From Arthrobacter sp. OY3WO11 (GTDB lineage Bacteria > Actinomycetota > Actinomycetes > Actinomycetales > Micrococcaceae): a stretch of 64,000 nt of DNA. The notes below the pieces were generated by a model. The model worked only from the letters and a program-made list of their open reading frames with translations, searched no databases and had not been told where the DNA came from. The position numbers and the translations under genes were made by a program. This document shows positions 16,181 to 25,174 of this stretch, piece by piece. The stretch lies in contig NZ_LWLP01000001.1 of NCBI RefSeq assembly GCF_001641125.1, forward strand, positions 3,413,828 through 3,477,827. The letters run 5' to 3'. The first letter of the stretch is position 1, and each line of letters opens with the position of its first letter.

Positions 16181-17875
16181 CTACCCCGCAGGCTCGCTGA
16201 CCGTTGAGAACGTGTGGGCCCACTGGGTGGTGGCCCCGGCCGCCAGCGAATACTTGGGAAGGGCACGCGCGGAGACTGTGACCGTGCCGGAGCCCGGATA
16301 CTCTCCGGCCTTGACGACTGTTCCGTCCCGCACGTATTCCACGCCCTTGGAGGATGGGACGGTGAAGATGTCCTTCTTGGTGCCGTCCTTGTCCGTGAAC
16401 TTCACCGTCTTGGGCAGCACAACGCCGGACGGCAGGTCCGAATTGCTGAGGTCCAGGGCCTCTGCAGCGTCCACCAGTCCGTGGCCGCAGCCCTCGGGGC
16501 AGTCAACGGCCAAGGGCCGGGCCGTGGCTTCGAGGCGCTTCTCCACCATTTCCGGCGTGTAGGCACTGCCCACCTCGGACATCAGCAGGGCGGCGATCCC
16601 GGCAACGTGGGGGGCAGCCATGGACGTGCCTTGCATAAAGGCGTAGGCCTCGGGCCCGGGGGTGGTGGAGCCGAAGTTGGAGGTGGAGAGGATGCCTTGG
16701 GCGTACTGGCTGGTGATGTCACCGCCCGGTGCCGTCACGTCCACGTCGTCGCCGTAGTTTGAGTAGGACGCACGGGCGCCGGTGGGCCCGGAGGCAGCCA
16801 CAGTGATCACCTTCTTGCAGTTTGCCGGGCTCATGCCGGAGGCCGGGCGGTTCGCGTTTCCGGCGGCCACCACCACGGCGGCCCCGGCCTTATGGGCGAG
16901 GTTGATGGCGTTCTGCAGCGTGACGGAGCAGGGGCCGTCACCGCCCACGCTGAGGTTGATCACGCGGGCGGGGTTGGGGTTGACCGGCAGGCCGGCCACC
17001 TGCCCGCCCGCGGCCCAGATAATGGAATCTGCCACGTCCGACTCGTAGCCGCCGCAGGCACCAAGGGCGCGGACCGGAAGCAGCCTGGCTTCGGGCGCCA
17101 CTCCCGCGACGCCGTCGTTGTTGTTGGCCACCGCGGCGATCGTCCCGGCCACGTGGGTCCCGTGCCAGGAGGACATGCCGCTCTCGCCGCCACTGCCGCA
17201 CAGTTCGCCGGCGAACCAGTCCCCCTCGTCCTGCGGGTTGGCGTCACGCCCGTCGCCGTCCCGAGCGTTGGGGGCGTCAACGATCATGTCGTAGCCGGGC
17301 AGCACACGGGAATTCAGTTCGGAGTGGCTTGTGATTCCGGTGTCCACCACCGCCACCACTGTCCCCTCGCCGCGGTTCACTTCCCAGGCGCCGGGGACCC
17401 GGATGCCGGCGGCGTCGTCCCAGAGGTTCCACTGCGCCGGGTACCCGGGATCATTGGGGGCCTCGGCGGTCGGGTACATGATGATGTCCGGCTCGGCGTA
17501 GGCCACCCCCGGGGCGGAACGCAGTGCTGCCAGGAAGGCATCGGCTTCGGCGCCGGGAAGGGGACGGCTGGTTTTCACCACCTGTGCGCCAGCGGCAGTG
17601 CCTTTGACGTTTTGGGCGGCGATGCCCACCCTGCCCCCGGCCATCCGCGCAGCCTCGGAGGTTGCCGCCGCTTCAGACCCGATGCCGGGACCGCCCTGGA
17701 TCCCCACAATGAACTGGTCTGTGGCGGGGGACGCAGCGGGCGCAGCCCGCGCCGGGGTGGGCCGGATGTTGTCCAGTCCACCGTCAGCCCGGGCAGGAAG
17801 GGCAAGGGTTGTGTTCGCCAGGACAGCAGCCACAGCAAGGGCGACGGCGGTGCGGGGGTTGAAGCGGTGGGTCAT
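16181..17875 (-). CDS. secreted S8 subtilisin-like serine protease
   Basis: A 564-aa secreted protease. The signal peptide ('AVALAVAAVLANTTLALPARA') is followed by a propeptide and the S8 catalytic domain, with Asp178 ('VVAVVDTGITSH'), His238 ('HGTHVAGT'), oxyanion Asn in 'VVVAAGNANRP' and Ser418 ('GTSMAAPHVAG'). A C-terminal beta-rich extension of about 90 residues follows ('FTDKDGTKKDIFTVPSSKGVEY'). The ATG at 17875 gives a proper signal peptide. It is probably a broad extracellular nutrient-acquisition protease. Confidence 0.9.
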   Translation of the reverse strand: MTHRFNPRTAVALAVAAVLANTTLALPARADGGLDNIRPTPARAAPAASPATDQFIVGIQGGPGIGSEAAATSEAARMAGGRVGIAAQNVKGTAAGAQVVKTSRPLPGAEADAFLAALRSAPGVAYAEPDIIMYPTAEAPNDPGYPAQWNLWDDAAGIRVPGAWEVNRGEGTVVAVVDTGITSHSELNSRVLPGYDMIVDAPNARDGDGRDANPQDEGDWFAGELCGSGGESGMSSWHGTHVAGTIAAVANNNDGVAGVAPEARLLPVRALGACGGYESDVADSIIWAAGGQVAGLPVNPNPARVINLSVGGDGPCSVTLQNAINLAHKAGAAVVVAAGNANRPASGMSPANCKKVITVAASGPTGARASYSNYGDDVDVTAPGGDITSQYAQGILSTSNFGSTTPGPEAYAFMQGTSMAAPHVAGIAALLMSEVGSAYTPEMVEKRLEATARPLAVDCPEGCGHGLVDAAEALDLSNSDLPSGVVLPKTVKFTDKDGTKKDIFTVPSSKGVEYVRDGTVVKAGEYPGSGTVTVSARALPKYSLAAGATTQWAHTFSTVSEPAG

Positions 17876-18196
17876 TGGCGGGCATCCTTCAAGGACAGGC
17901 GCCAACCGCTGGGTGCTGGCGCGCGGACAGACTCACCCCCGCCCCGATTCTAGCCACAAGCAGGAGAGGGAAGAAGGGGCAGCGGCGAATATCCCGGACC
18001 CGCGGGAGCTGAATCGCGGTGAGCTGGGCCGATGTCGCCGGACGACGCCGGCAGCACCCGCCATTTCCGCGGCTCCGCGCGGGTGCCGTAACCTTGGAGT
18101 GATTCCTGCTTCGCTGGCGGACACACACCTGGGAGGGTTCTGTCCGGGCACCAGGGCAGGCATCCGTTTCCCATCGGTCTCACATAAGGCGCAGTC
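17876..18196. other. 321-bp divergent intergenic region
   Basis: No gene, repeat or known regulatory motif is recognisable. It presumably holds the promoters of the divergent protease and the small membrane-protein operon. Confidence 0.4.
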
Positions 18197-18373
18197 GTGA
18201 ACACTACTTCTCCCCAGGGGAGCACCCTTGGCCCGCTCGAGGACCTGGGCTGGACCGCTCTCTCCGTCAGCGTGGCCCTGGTCCTGCTGCCCGCGATCGG
18301 CCTGAAAGCACTGGGCCAGTCCTTCTTCCCGAAGACTCCCAAAGCTGAAGAACGCCACTACCTGATCCAGTAA
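18197..18373 (+). CDS. small single-TM protein coupled to the Asp-box lipoprotein
   Basis: A 58-aa protein from a GTG at 18197: polar N-terminus, one TM helix ('ALSVSVALVLLPAIGLKAL'), charged C-terminus 'KAEERHYLIQ'. Its stop overlaps the next start as TAATG, showing translational coupling. It is probably a membrane partner of the following lipoprotein; the family is not recognised. Confidence 0.6.
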   Translation: MNTTSPQGSTLGPLEDLGWTALSVSVALVLLPAIGLKALGQSFFPKTPKAEERHYLIQ

Positions 18374-19257
18374 TGCCCCGCAAGCACGCCAGCAGCACCA
18401 AACATCGTGTAGTGCTCTCCGCCGCGGCGGCCGCGCTGCTCGCCCTTGCGGGCTGCGGTCCCGCGGCGATCCCGGCCCCGGACACCAACGGCACTGCCAC
18501 CGCCGCGAGCCCACTGCCCGGCTCCCACGTGCACGGCATTGCCGTCAGCGGCGAAACCAGCCAGGTGCTCCTGGCCACCCACGACGGCCTGTTCGACGTC
18601 ACCACCGCCCCGGCCACCAAAATCGGCGCCACCAACGACCTCATGGGGTTCACTCCCGGCCCCTCCGACGGCGTCTTCTACGCCTCCGGCCACCCCGGCC
18701 CGGGCTCGGACCTGCCCAACCCGCTGGGCCTGCTGAAAACGTCCGACGGCGGCGAAACCTGGGAGCCGCTCTCACGGCAGGGCGAATCAGACTTCCACGC
18801 GCTGACCGCCACCCAGGCGGGAATCGTTGCCTTCGACGGCGTACTGCGGACCAGCCCGGACGGCACGGCCTGGACCACCGTCGCCGCAGACTTCGCCCCG
18901 GCCGTCCTCGCCGGCCACCCGGACAGCACCACCGTCCTGGCCACCACCCAGGACGGGATCCAGCGCTCAACGGACGCCGGCAGCACCTGGACGCCACTGG
19001 ATAACGGCCCGGTGATCCAGTTCGCGGCATTTGCCCACCCGGCAGAAGCCGTGGGCGTGGAACCGGACGGCACCGTCCATTACTCGGCCGACGCGGGCGA
19101 AACGTGGGCCGAAAAGGGCCGCATCGGCGCCGACGTCCTGGCAATCGCCGCCCTCAAAGGCGAGGACGGCCGCCCCTGGATCTGGGCCGCCACAGCGGAC
19201 GGGGTCATCGCGTCCACGGACGGTGGCATGACGTTCCGGCCCGCGGACGCGGATTAG
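18373..19257 (+). CDS. Asp-box (BNR repeat) lipoprotein, F510_1955-like
   Basis: A 294-aa lipoprotein. A basic N-region and 'LLALAGC' lipobox predict acylation and outer-leaflet attachment. The mature part carries five Asp-box motifs (SxDxGxTW type: 'TSDGGETW', 'TSPDGTAW', 'STDAGSTW', 'SADAGETW', 'STDGGMTF') that mark beta-propeller blades, as in sialidase-like and photosystem-assembly-like proteins. No sialidase active-site set is evident, so a binding or sensing role is as likely as hydrolysis. It is coupled to the upstream small membrane protein. Confidence 0.75.
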   Translation: MPRKHASSTKHRVVLSAAAAALLALAGCGPAAIPAPDTNGTATAASPLPGSHVHGIAVSGETSQVLLATHDGLFDVTTAPATKIGATNDLMGFTPGPSDGVFYASGHPGPGSDLPNPLGLLKTSDGGETWEPLSRQGESDFHALTATQAGIVAFDGVLRTSPDGTAWTTVAADFAPAVLAGHPDSTTVLATTQDGIQRSTDAGSTWTPLDNGPVIQFAAFAHPAEAVGVEPDGTVHYSADAGETWAEKGRIGADVLAIAALKGEDGRPWIWAATADGVIASTDGGMTFRPADAD

Positions 19258-19279
19258 CGGACTGCCTCCGGCTGCCTGC

Positions 19280-19384
19280 CTAGTGGCGCGCCCTGAACCG
19301 GATCAGTCCCGCCGCCAGCAGGCCCACTCCGCCAAGAGAGGCCAGCATCCCGCCAAGGGCTGCAACGTATTCGGTGATGGTCAT
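19280..19384 (-). CDS. 34-aa single-TM micro-protein
   Basis: A tiny frame starting MTITEYVAALGG and ending FRARH, with one hydrophobic helix and a basic tail. A GGGGAGTGGAG ribosome-binding region precedes the ATG. The N-terminal pattern M-x-I-x-E-Y-x-x-A-L is shared with the small protein at 52303-52449. Confidence 0.55.
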   Translation of the reverse strand: MTITEYVAALGGMLASLGGVGLLAAGLIRFRARH

Positions 19385-19516
19385 CGTCTCCACTCCCCTT
19401 CCCTACTGCCTGGGTGCCCAAACTATGCCCGGAGGCTCAGGATTGCGCGAAGGATCGCCCGCGTGTTTGGTCAAGATCTGTGCAGGTCCCTGCCACGGAC
19501 GCCAGGCGGGAATGTT

Positions 19517-19538
19517 CGACGGCGGCGCGCCGCCGTCG
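19517..19538. repeat. GACGGCGG hairpin repeat, copy 1
   Basis: A perfect 22-bp palindrome (CGACGGCGGCG and its complement) followed by the tail CACCTCACCT. First of six related elements in the window; upstream of the GGDEF-EAL gene. Confidence 0.75.
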
Positions 19539-19623
19539 TACACCTCACCTGGTGTTCACCTTCCGTTAGCCTTCGGCTGATAGGCAGGACGCGTGGTCTC
19601 CTCCCCTCCGTCCCGCCCGTTCT

Positions 19624-21387
19624 GTGAAGCCGTCCACGCCCACGCTGGGTGACCTCGGCTTCGAGGCGATGGTCCTGAGCGGCGACACGCCCTCGGGAGA
19701 GATCGAGGCGCTGTTCCGGGAGGACCGCGGACTCCGGGCCGTGGTGGTTGAGGTCCGGGGAATCCCCACCCTGCTGACGCGGGACCAGCTTGACCACCAG
19801 ATGACCGGGCGGCTGGGCTACGGGCGCGCGCTGAACGCCCGCGTGACGGCGGAGGCGCTGGTGCCCTGCACCACCTTCAGCCTGCCGCCGTCCCTGGACC
19901 TTCGGGCGGCCGCCGCCGCGCTGCTGGACCGGCCTGAGGAGAACAGGTACCAGGATGTGCTCGTTCTTCCCGAGGCGGGAGCACCGCGCGTTGTGCCTGT
20001 CTCGCAGGTTCTGGAGGGGCTTTCCGATGTGTTCCGGCATGCCGCGCTCCATGACCCGCTGACAGGCCTGGCGAACAGGCTGGGCCTGGAAGAGTCCGGT
20101 CAAGCCCTGCTGGCCGGCGCCACGTCCGCCCGGACGGCCGCGCTCTACGTGGACCTGGATGATTTCAAGATCATCAACAACACCTTCGGACACAGGGCGG
20201 GAGACAGTGTGCTCACCGCCTTCGCGGCACGGCTGGAGGCCTGCACCAGGCCGGCGGACAGGATCGCCCGGCTGGGTGGGGATGAATTCGCCGTGCTGCT
20301 GGCCGACGTCGATGAAACCGGCGCCCGCGCCCGTGCGGAACGGATCCTCCACGTCCTGGACGAGCCGTTCGTCCATGACGGACACCTGCTCCAGGTCTCC
20401 GCCACCCTGGGGCTGGCAATGGCCGGCGATGTTGGGGCAGGTCATGGCGGGGCCGGCGATGTCGGGGCAGGTCATGTCGGGGCCAGCGGGCAGGACCCCG
20501 GGACACACCTCGAGGACCTGCTGCGCCAGGCGGATGCTGCGATGCTGCAGGCCAAATACGAAGGCAAGCGGAGGCTGGGCCGCATCGATCCCTCCCTGCC
20601 GGAAAGCCGCTTTGCACGCCAGGCCCTCATCCGCCGTCGCCTGCCACACGCCGTCAACACCGCGGCGTTCAGCCTCCACTACCAGCCGCTGATGGACATT
20701 CCCACAGGTGAGTGCCCCGCTGTGGAGGCGCTGCTGCGCTGGGAGGACCCTGAACTGGGCGCCGTCTCCCCCACCGAGTTCATCCACGTGGCTGAACACA
20801 CCGGCATGATCCACGCGGTGGGCCAGTGGGTCATCGACCAGGCCTGCGCGCAGGCCCGGCTTTGGGCGGACGCCGGCACGCCGCGGGCTATATCGGTCAA
20901 TATTTCGCCGCTGCAGCTGGCCGCCGGAAACCTGGCCACGGTCATCCACGGATCCCTGCAACGGCACGGGCTGCCGCCCTCTTTGCTGAACATCGAGATC
21001 ACGGAGAGCGCCGCCATCGTGGACTTTTCGTCCGCAGCGGCCCAGCTGCGCACGCTGATCGGGGCCGGTATCGGGGTGGCCCTGGACGACTACGGGACGG
21101 CGTATTCGTCCCTTTCACTGCTCAGGGAGCTTCCCCTCACCGGGCTGAAGCTGGACAAGTCCTTCATCGACACCATCGATTCCGATCCCACCTCGGCGGT
21201 GCTGGTGGCCAACGTCATGGCGTCCGCCAGGGCCCTGGGCCTTCGAACCACGGCGGAGGGCGTGGAACGGGAAACACAGCTGGAGGTCCTGCGCGAGCTG
21301 GGCTGCGATACCGCCCAGGGCTACCTCATCGCGCGGCCGCTGCCTCCGGCTGAGCTGGATGTGCTCAGCTGGCGGCGAGTGCCGTGA
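19624..21387 (+). CDS. GGDEF-EAL cyclic-di-GMP turnover protein
   Basis: A 587-aa bifunctional protein. An N-terminal CBS-like or unassigned region (about 1-135) is followed by a GGDEF domain with intact 'RLGGDEF' (218-222), predicting diguanylate cyclase activity. An EAL domain has intact 'VEALLRW' (Glu368), 'NISPLQL', 'IEITESA', 'DDYGTAYSSLSLL' and 'TAEGVE', predicting phosphodiesterase activity. There are no TM segments. It starts with GTG. A 30-bp in-frame tandem duplication lies between the GGDEF and EAL cores. The 3' end overlaps the convergent hydrolase by 23 bp. Confidence 0.9.
   Translation: MKPSTPTLGDLGFEAMVLSGDTPSGEIEALFREDRGLRAVVVEVRGIPTLLTRDQLDHQMTGRLGYGRALNARVTAEALVPCTTFSLPPSLDLRAAAAALLDRPEENRYQDVLVLPEAGAPRVVPVSQVLEGLSDVFRHAALHDPLTGLANRLGLEESGQALLAGATSARTAALYVDLDDFKIINNTFGHRAGDSVLTAFAARLEACTRPADRIARLGGDEFAVLLADVDETGARARAERILHVLDEPFVHDGHLLQVSATLGLAMAGDVGAGHGGAGDVGAGHVGASGQDPGTHLEDLLRQADAAMLQAKYEGKRRLGRIDPSLPESRFARQALIRRRLPHAVNTAAFSLHYQPLMDIPTGECPAVEALLRWEDPELGAVSPTEFIHVAEHTGMIHAVGQWVIDQACAQARLWADAGTPRAISVNISPLQLAAGNLATVIHGSLQRHGLPPSLLNIEITESAAIVDFSSAAAQLRTLIGAGIGVALDDYGTAYSSLSLLRELPLTGLKLDKSFIDTIDSDPTSAVLVANVMASARALGLRTTAEGVERETQLEVLRELGCDTAQGYLIARPLPPAELDVLSWRRVP
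20421..20480 (+). repeat. 30-bp in-frame tandem duplication
   Basis: Two adjacent 30-bp units (20421-20450, 20451-20480) differ at two positions and encode a Gly/Ala/His-rich insertion (AGDVGAGHGG then AGDVGAGHVG) in a surface loop of the GGDEF domain. Such units can slip. Confidence 0.7.
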
Positions 21388-22603
21388 TGGCGGCGGCCGT
21401 GCTCTCCGCTGAGCTGTGCTGGACGATGTGTGGCTTTCCCGGTATTTCGAGGTAGCGCCCGTCCAGGGCGGTGGCTGCGAGTATCCCGCACCAGGACCGG
21501 GAGGCCACGGGATCCTTGGAGCCGCGGAGCACTAGGACCGGCTGTGCCACCAGGGCCAGGCTTCCCTCGAGGTCGTAGGACATCATGACGGGAAGTTCGG
21601 TGAGGTACCAGCGCATTCCGGAGCGGACGTAGTCCGTGAGCACGATGGCATTGCCCACCGGGCTTTCCCTCAACGAATCAAGGCCCAGAGCCAGGGATTG
21701 CTGGCGGACGGTCCGGCGTGCCGAGTCCACCACCGGGCCCAGGAGCACCACGTGGGACACCATGTCCGGGTGCCGGACCGCGAGTTCCGTGGCGAACTGC
21801 GCACCCATGGAGTGCCCCACCACCACCACCCGGCCGGCGCCCATTTTCTGCAGCGTTGCCGCGATGACATCGGCGTAGTCGGAGATGCTGAGCTGCCGGT
21901 CCGGGCGCGGAGTGGCACCGAATCCGGGCAGGTCGATCGAATGAGTGTCCCCGTGCCCGGCCAGGACAATCTGGAGCCTGCGGAAGTAGCGGTGGGACAT
22001 CCCGATGCCGTGAAGCAGCACGTACACAGGACCGCCTTCCGGCGGCCCCGCAAGGGAGTGCACATGCGAGGTCAGGGACCCCGTGGTGACAACCCTCGGC
22101 GTCAGCGGCTGGCGCATCCAGGCCAGCGGCCCGCGGGATTGCGTTCCACGGGACCGCCGTCCATGGGACAGCGGGCCGCGGGACCGGGGTTCGGCGGACA
22201 GCGGCGGTTCGGGGGTGTCCCGTTGGCCGGCACTCTGCAGTTGGCTGGCGTCCTGCAGTTGGCCGGCACTCTGCGGTTCCGTGGCGCTCTTCGGTTCGGA
22301 GTCGTTGTGCTGTTGGTTGGTCTCGGTGTGCACCGATCTTCCCTTCATTGGGGGCCGTGTGGGCGGGTACAACCGGGAGGGAAGGGCTGCAACGTGGTCC
22401 AGGGTGGTTTCCAGGACCCGCGAGACGCTGCACTGCGAGCAGTGGACGGCCACGGCGATCGAGCCTGCCTGTTTGCCGGTAATGCCGGGGAACTCGACCA
22501 TCAGGTGCAGGTCCGTATCGCAGTTTGCGCACCAGGGGCGCTTTCCGCGCGGCTGGTGGACCTCCCGGGGCACGTACGTCGTGGTGGCGGTGAGTGCGGT
22601 CAA
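21365..22603 (-). CDS. alpha/beta-hydrolase with N-terminal zinc-ribbon-like segment
   Basis: A 412-aa frame. Residues 1-85 hold two CxxC pairs ('WCANCDTD' and 'HCSQCSV'), a likely zinc ribbon otherwise found as a stand-alone small protein. Residues 95-165 are a Ser/Gln/Arg-rich repetitive linker. Residues 170-412 form an alpha/beta-hydrolase: 'LLHGIGMS', nucleophile elbow 'VVGHSMGAQ', late 'KPHIVQH' His. The start is uncertain: a TTG at 22603 has no clear ribosome-binding site, and an internal ATG (MKGRSVHT) would give the hydrolase alone. It is divergent from a TetR gene that may control it. Confidence 0.7.
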   Translation of the reverse strand: MTALTATTTYVPREVHQPRGKRPWCANCDTDLHLMVEFPGITGKQAGSIAVAVHCSQCSVSRVLETTLDHVAALPSRLYPPTRPPMKGRSVHTETNQQHNDSEPKSATEPQSAGQLQDASQLQSAGQRDTPEPPLSAEPRSRGPLSHGRRSRGTQSRGPLAWMRQPLTPRVVTTGSLTSHVHSLAGPPEGGPVYVLLHGIGMSHRYFRRLQIVLAGHGDTHSIDLPGFGATPRPDRQLSISDYADVIAATLQKMGAGRVVVVGHSMGAQFATELAVRHPDMVSHVVLLGPVVDSARRTVRQQSLALGLDSLRESPVGNAIVLTDYVRSGMRWYLTELPVMMSYDLEGSLALVAQPVLVLRGSKDPVASRSWCGILAATALDGRYLEIPGKPHIVQHSSAESTAAAITALAAS

Positions 22604-22608
22604 GGCGT

Positions 22609-22668
22609 CAGACCGCGGCCTGCGGGGCGGCGTTCCAGGGGAACTGGGAGGCGTGTGCTGCTGCCATG
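22609..22668 (-). CDS. possible 19-aa upstream leader peptide
   Basis: A short frame starting MAAAHASQFP ends six bases before the presumed TTG start of the hydrolase. It may be a leader peptide or mark the transcript's real 5' coding start. The support is weak. Confidence 0.25.
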
Positions 22669-22821
22669 ATGGCTCTTCTCAACGAGGTGCAAACAAAAAG
22701 GGGAACGGGATGATCGTGCGCAGCACCGGCAGGGTGCCGCGCCAACGTCCCGGGATGGTGCGAGCGGCCGTGGCGGCCATGCAAACTCTGATCCCTCTTC
22801 TGAAACCATGTTGATACATTC

Positions 22822-22847
22822 TCTACGCTGTAGACTTTATGCGTAGA
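22822..22847. promoter_or_regulatory. TetR-type operator
   Basis: A 7-bp inverted repeat TCTACGC/GCGTAGA spaced by 12 bp, in the divergent gap between the hydrolase and the TetR gene. Confidence 0.5.
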
Positions 22848-22916
22848 CTGGATGATAAGCAAGCTGAGGAACCGTCCGCCCAGGGACCGCCCGGCGCCCA
22901 ACAGGAGGAATTTTTC

Positions 22917-23621
22917 ATGGCCGACAGTGCCGGCAGTCAATCAGGTTCCCGGAAGGCGCCCCTGAGCAGGGAACTTGTCCTCTCAACGGCACTTGCCTTG
23001 GTGGACGCCGAAGGATTGGATGCCCTGACCATGCGGCGCCTGGGACAGGAGCTGGACCGGGATCCGATGAGCCTGTACCGCTACGCGGCCAACCGCGCGG
23101 CCCTGCTGGACGGCGTTTCCGAACTGGTCCTGGACGAACTGGCGATCTTCCCCGACGATCCGGACTGGCAGGCCCAGCTGCGCAAAATCGCCCATGACCT
23201 GCGGCTCCTGGCACTGCGGCATCCCAACGTGGTGCCCCTGCTTGTCACGCGCCCGCTCTCCACTCCCCTGGGACTGCGCCCACTGGGAACGCTCCGCCCG
23301 CTGGAGCAGATCCTTGCCCTGCTGATCGAGGCAGGCTTCTCGCCGGCCGCGGCCCTGCACGTTTACCGCGCCTACTACGGATTCCTCTGTGGCCACATCC
23401 TGAACGAACTCCAGGAATACATTGTGGACCCGGAGGAGAATGAAGCAATTCTCCGCCTTGGCCTGCACCGCTTGCCCGCGAAAAGCTTCCCGCACCTCCG
23501 CGCGCTCGGCCCGGTCCTGGCCGATTACGACGGCGCCGCCGAGCTGGACCAGGGGCTCGCCATCCTGCTCTCCGGGCTGGCCGGCCAGCTCTCCATCGGG
23601 CAAAGGGAAAGCCCCTCCTAA
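22917..23621 (+). CDS. TetR-family regulator
   Basis: A 234-aa regulator. The N-terminal HTH is 'LVLSTALALVDAEGLDALTMRRLGQELDRDPMSLYRYAANRAALLDGV', the TetR/TetR_C_1 layout with Tyr-Arg-Tyr in the recognition helix. The rest is a helical ligand domain. An AGGAGGAA site fits the ATG at 22917; a further in-frame ATG at 22839 would add 26 polar residues and overlaps the operator. It probably represses itself and the divergent hydrolase. Confidence 0.85.
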   Translation: MADSAGSQSGSRKAPLSRELVLSTALALVDAEGLDALTMRRLGQELDRDPMSLYRYAANRAALLDGVSELVLDELAIFPDDPDWQAQLRKIAHDLRLLALRHPNVVPLLVTRPLSTPLGLRPLGTLRPLEQILALLIEAGFSPAAALHVYRAYYGFLCGHILNELQEYIVDPEENEAILRLGLHRLPAKSFPHLRALGPVLADYDGAAELDQGLAILLSGLAGQLSIGQRESPS

Positions 23622-23628
23622 GAGGGGC
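23611..23628 (+). terminator. intrinsic terminator overlapping the tetR stop
   Basis: GCCCCTC-CTAA-GAGGGGC hairpin whose loop contains the stop codon, followed by CTTC. Confidence 0.65.
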
Positions 23629-23730
23629 CTTCAACGTAGTGGTCAATTGTCTTTCGGTCTAGGTCAGCGGTGATGCACTCCCCCTTCCCGGACGCCCCCT
23701 GGCGCCCATCCGGACTATGACAAGAACTGA

Positions 23731-23759
23731 CTTTAGTAACTTGATTCCGTCAAGTAAAG
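23731..23759. terminator. AT-rich dyad between convergent genes
   Basis: ACTTGA/TCAAGT inner arms and CTTTA/TAAAG outer arms around TTCCG. It may act as a bidirectional terminator between tetR and the acyltransferase gene. Confidence 0.4.
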
Positions 23760-23803
23760 GGGTTCGGGCTAAGTAATTTCGTCCCGCCTCAGCACTGGTC
23801 CTG

Positions 23804-25039
23804 TCACCCCTGGTCACCGGCGGGTGCGCGGCCGGCTGCCACCGGTTCACGCCCGCGCCCCGCGGTGCTTTCGGGAGAAGAAGGCTCGACGGCGGGCTCC
23901 AGCCTTGCGTTGGCCCACCGGCGGACGGGCGTTTCCACCAGGCGGTGGGACACACAGGCCAGCAGCACCGTCAGGGCCGCGGCCAGCGCCACCCGGAGCC
24001 ACAGCGAGGGGACGAGCGGCATCAGCAGCAGGTAGACCGGCAGGTGCCAGAGGTAGATCGCGTAGGACAGGTCGCGGCCCGGCCCGGCAAGCCACGGGTG
24101 GCTGAGGATACGGCCCGCAAAACCGGCCGGCTGCAGGACGAGCGATCCGATGAACACTGCGGAGAGCAGGGACAGCACCGTGGGTCCGGCTGTCCAGAAG
24201 GCGCTGAACCACAGGCCGGGAGTATCCGGTTCCTTCAGCAGGAAGACGGCGGCCAGGAGGGCGGTGCCGGCAAGCGGTCCGGCCCAGCGCGCGGCATTCC
24301 GGAGGGATACGTGGGACCGGGATCCGGGGGTGACGGTGGTGAAGACGAGGGCCAGGGTGCACCCGATCAGCAGTTCGTCGGCCCGGGTGTCCGGACCGTT
24401 GTAGAGGCGGTTCAGCGGGGCCCCGAGCATCACCAGGAGGAACCGTTCCAGCAGGAATGCCGCAGCGAGCCCGGCGGTGATCCAGGCCACCGTGCGGACC
24501 GTCCAGAAGCGCAGCAGCACCAGCAGGAGCAGGGGCCACACCAGGTAGAACTGCTCCTCCACCGCCAGGGTCCAGGCGGGGCCAAGGGTTTCGCCTGGGA
24601 TGGACTCGCCCAACACCCCGATCCGCGCCAGGTTCATCACGTAGCCGGCGGCCGGTAGGACAAAACCTTCCTGGCCGGCCCACTTGGACGCGGGGAAAAC
24701 CACGCCCACCGTGACGATCACGCCGCACAGCGCCAGCAGCGCGGGCCACAGCCTGGCCAGCCGCTTGGCGTAGAAGACCCCCAGCCGCAGCCGGCCCGTG
24801 GCCAGGTACTCCTTCATGATCAGGAGGGTGATCACGAAGCCGCTGAGGGTAAAGAAGACGTCCACGCCGATCAATCCGCCCGGGACCAGTTCGGTGACGG
24901 CATGGAAGAGGAAGACCCCCGCCACGGCGAGAGTCCGGAGCCCGTCCAGGGCGTGCTTCCGTCCGGAGATGAGCCCGCTGCCGGGCACGGCCGTACGTTC
25001 CGCGGCTGACAATATTCCACTGCTTGACCTAAAAACCAC
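23804..25039 (-). CDS. acyltransferase-3 family membrane protein (OafA/YrhL-like)
   Basis: A 411-aa integral membrane O-acyltransferase. The family signature 'LDGLRTLAVAGVFLFHAV' (catalytic His) is followed by 'GVDVFFTLSGFVITLL', 'AWTLAVEEQFYLVWPL' and about ten TM helices. These enzymes move acetyl or other acyl groups across the membrane onto surface glycans or lipids. The start is a GTG at 25039. The C-terminal 30 residues are a Pro/Glu/Ala-rich tail. It is a stand-alone gene bounded by a hairpin repeat on its 5' side. Confidence 0.85.
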   Translation of the reverse strand: MVFRSSSGILSAAERTAVPGSGLISGRKHALDGLRTLAVAGVFLFHAVTELVPGGLIGVDVFFTLSGFVITLLIMKEYLATGRLRLGVFYAKRLARLWPALLALCGVIVTVGVVFPASKWAGQEGFVLPAAGYVMNLARIGVLGESIPGETLGPAWTLAVEEQFYLVWPLLLLVLLRFWTVRTVAWITAGLAAAFLLERFLLVMLGAPLNRLYNGPDTRADELLIGCTLALVFTTVTPGSRSHVSLRNAARWAGPLAGTALLAAVFLLKEPDTPGLWFSAFWTAGPTVLSLLSAVFIGSLVLQPAGFAGRILSHPWLAGPGRDLSYAIYLWHLPVYLLLMPLVPSLWLRVALAAALTVLLACVSHRLVETPVRRWANARLEPAVEPSSPESTAGRGREPVAAGRAPAGDQG

Positions 25040-25114
25040 TCATCAAGCATATATAACGTTTCGGTAACTGCGCTGGGTGGAGGCTGGGCGTAAGCTCCAC
25101 GCACCCAACGCAAA

Positions 25115-25150
25115 GGCGTACGACGGCGGCACGTGCCGCCGTCGTACGCC
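25115..25150. repeat. GACGGCGG hairpin repeat, copy 2
   Basis: A perfect 36-bp palindrome (18-bp arms from GGCGTACGACGGCGGCAC) followed by TCACTT. It lies between the acyltransferase promoter and the 3' end of the next minus-strand gene. Confidence 0.8.
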
Positions 25151-25174
25151 TCACTTATCGGGTGGCAGGGTCAG

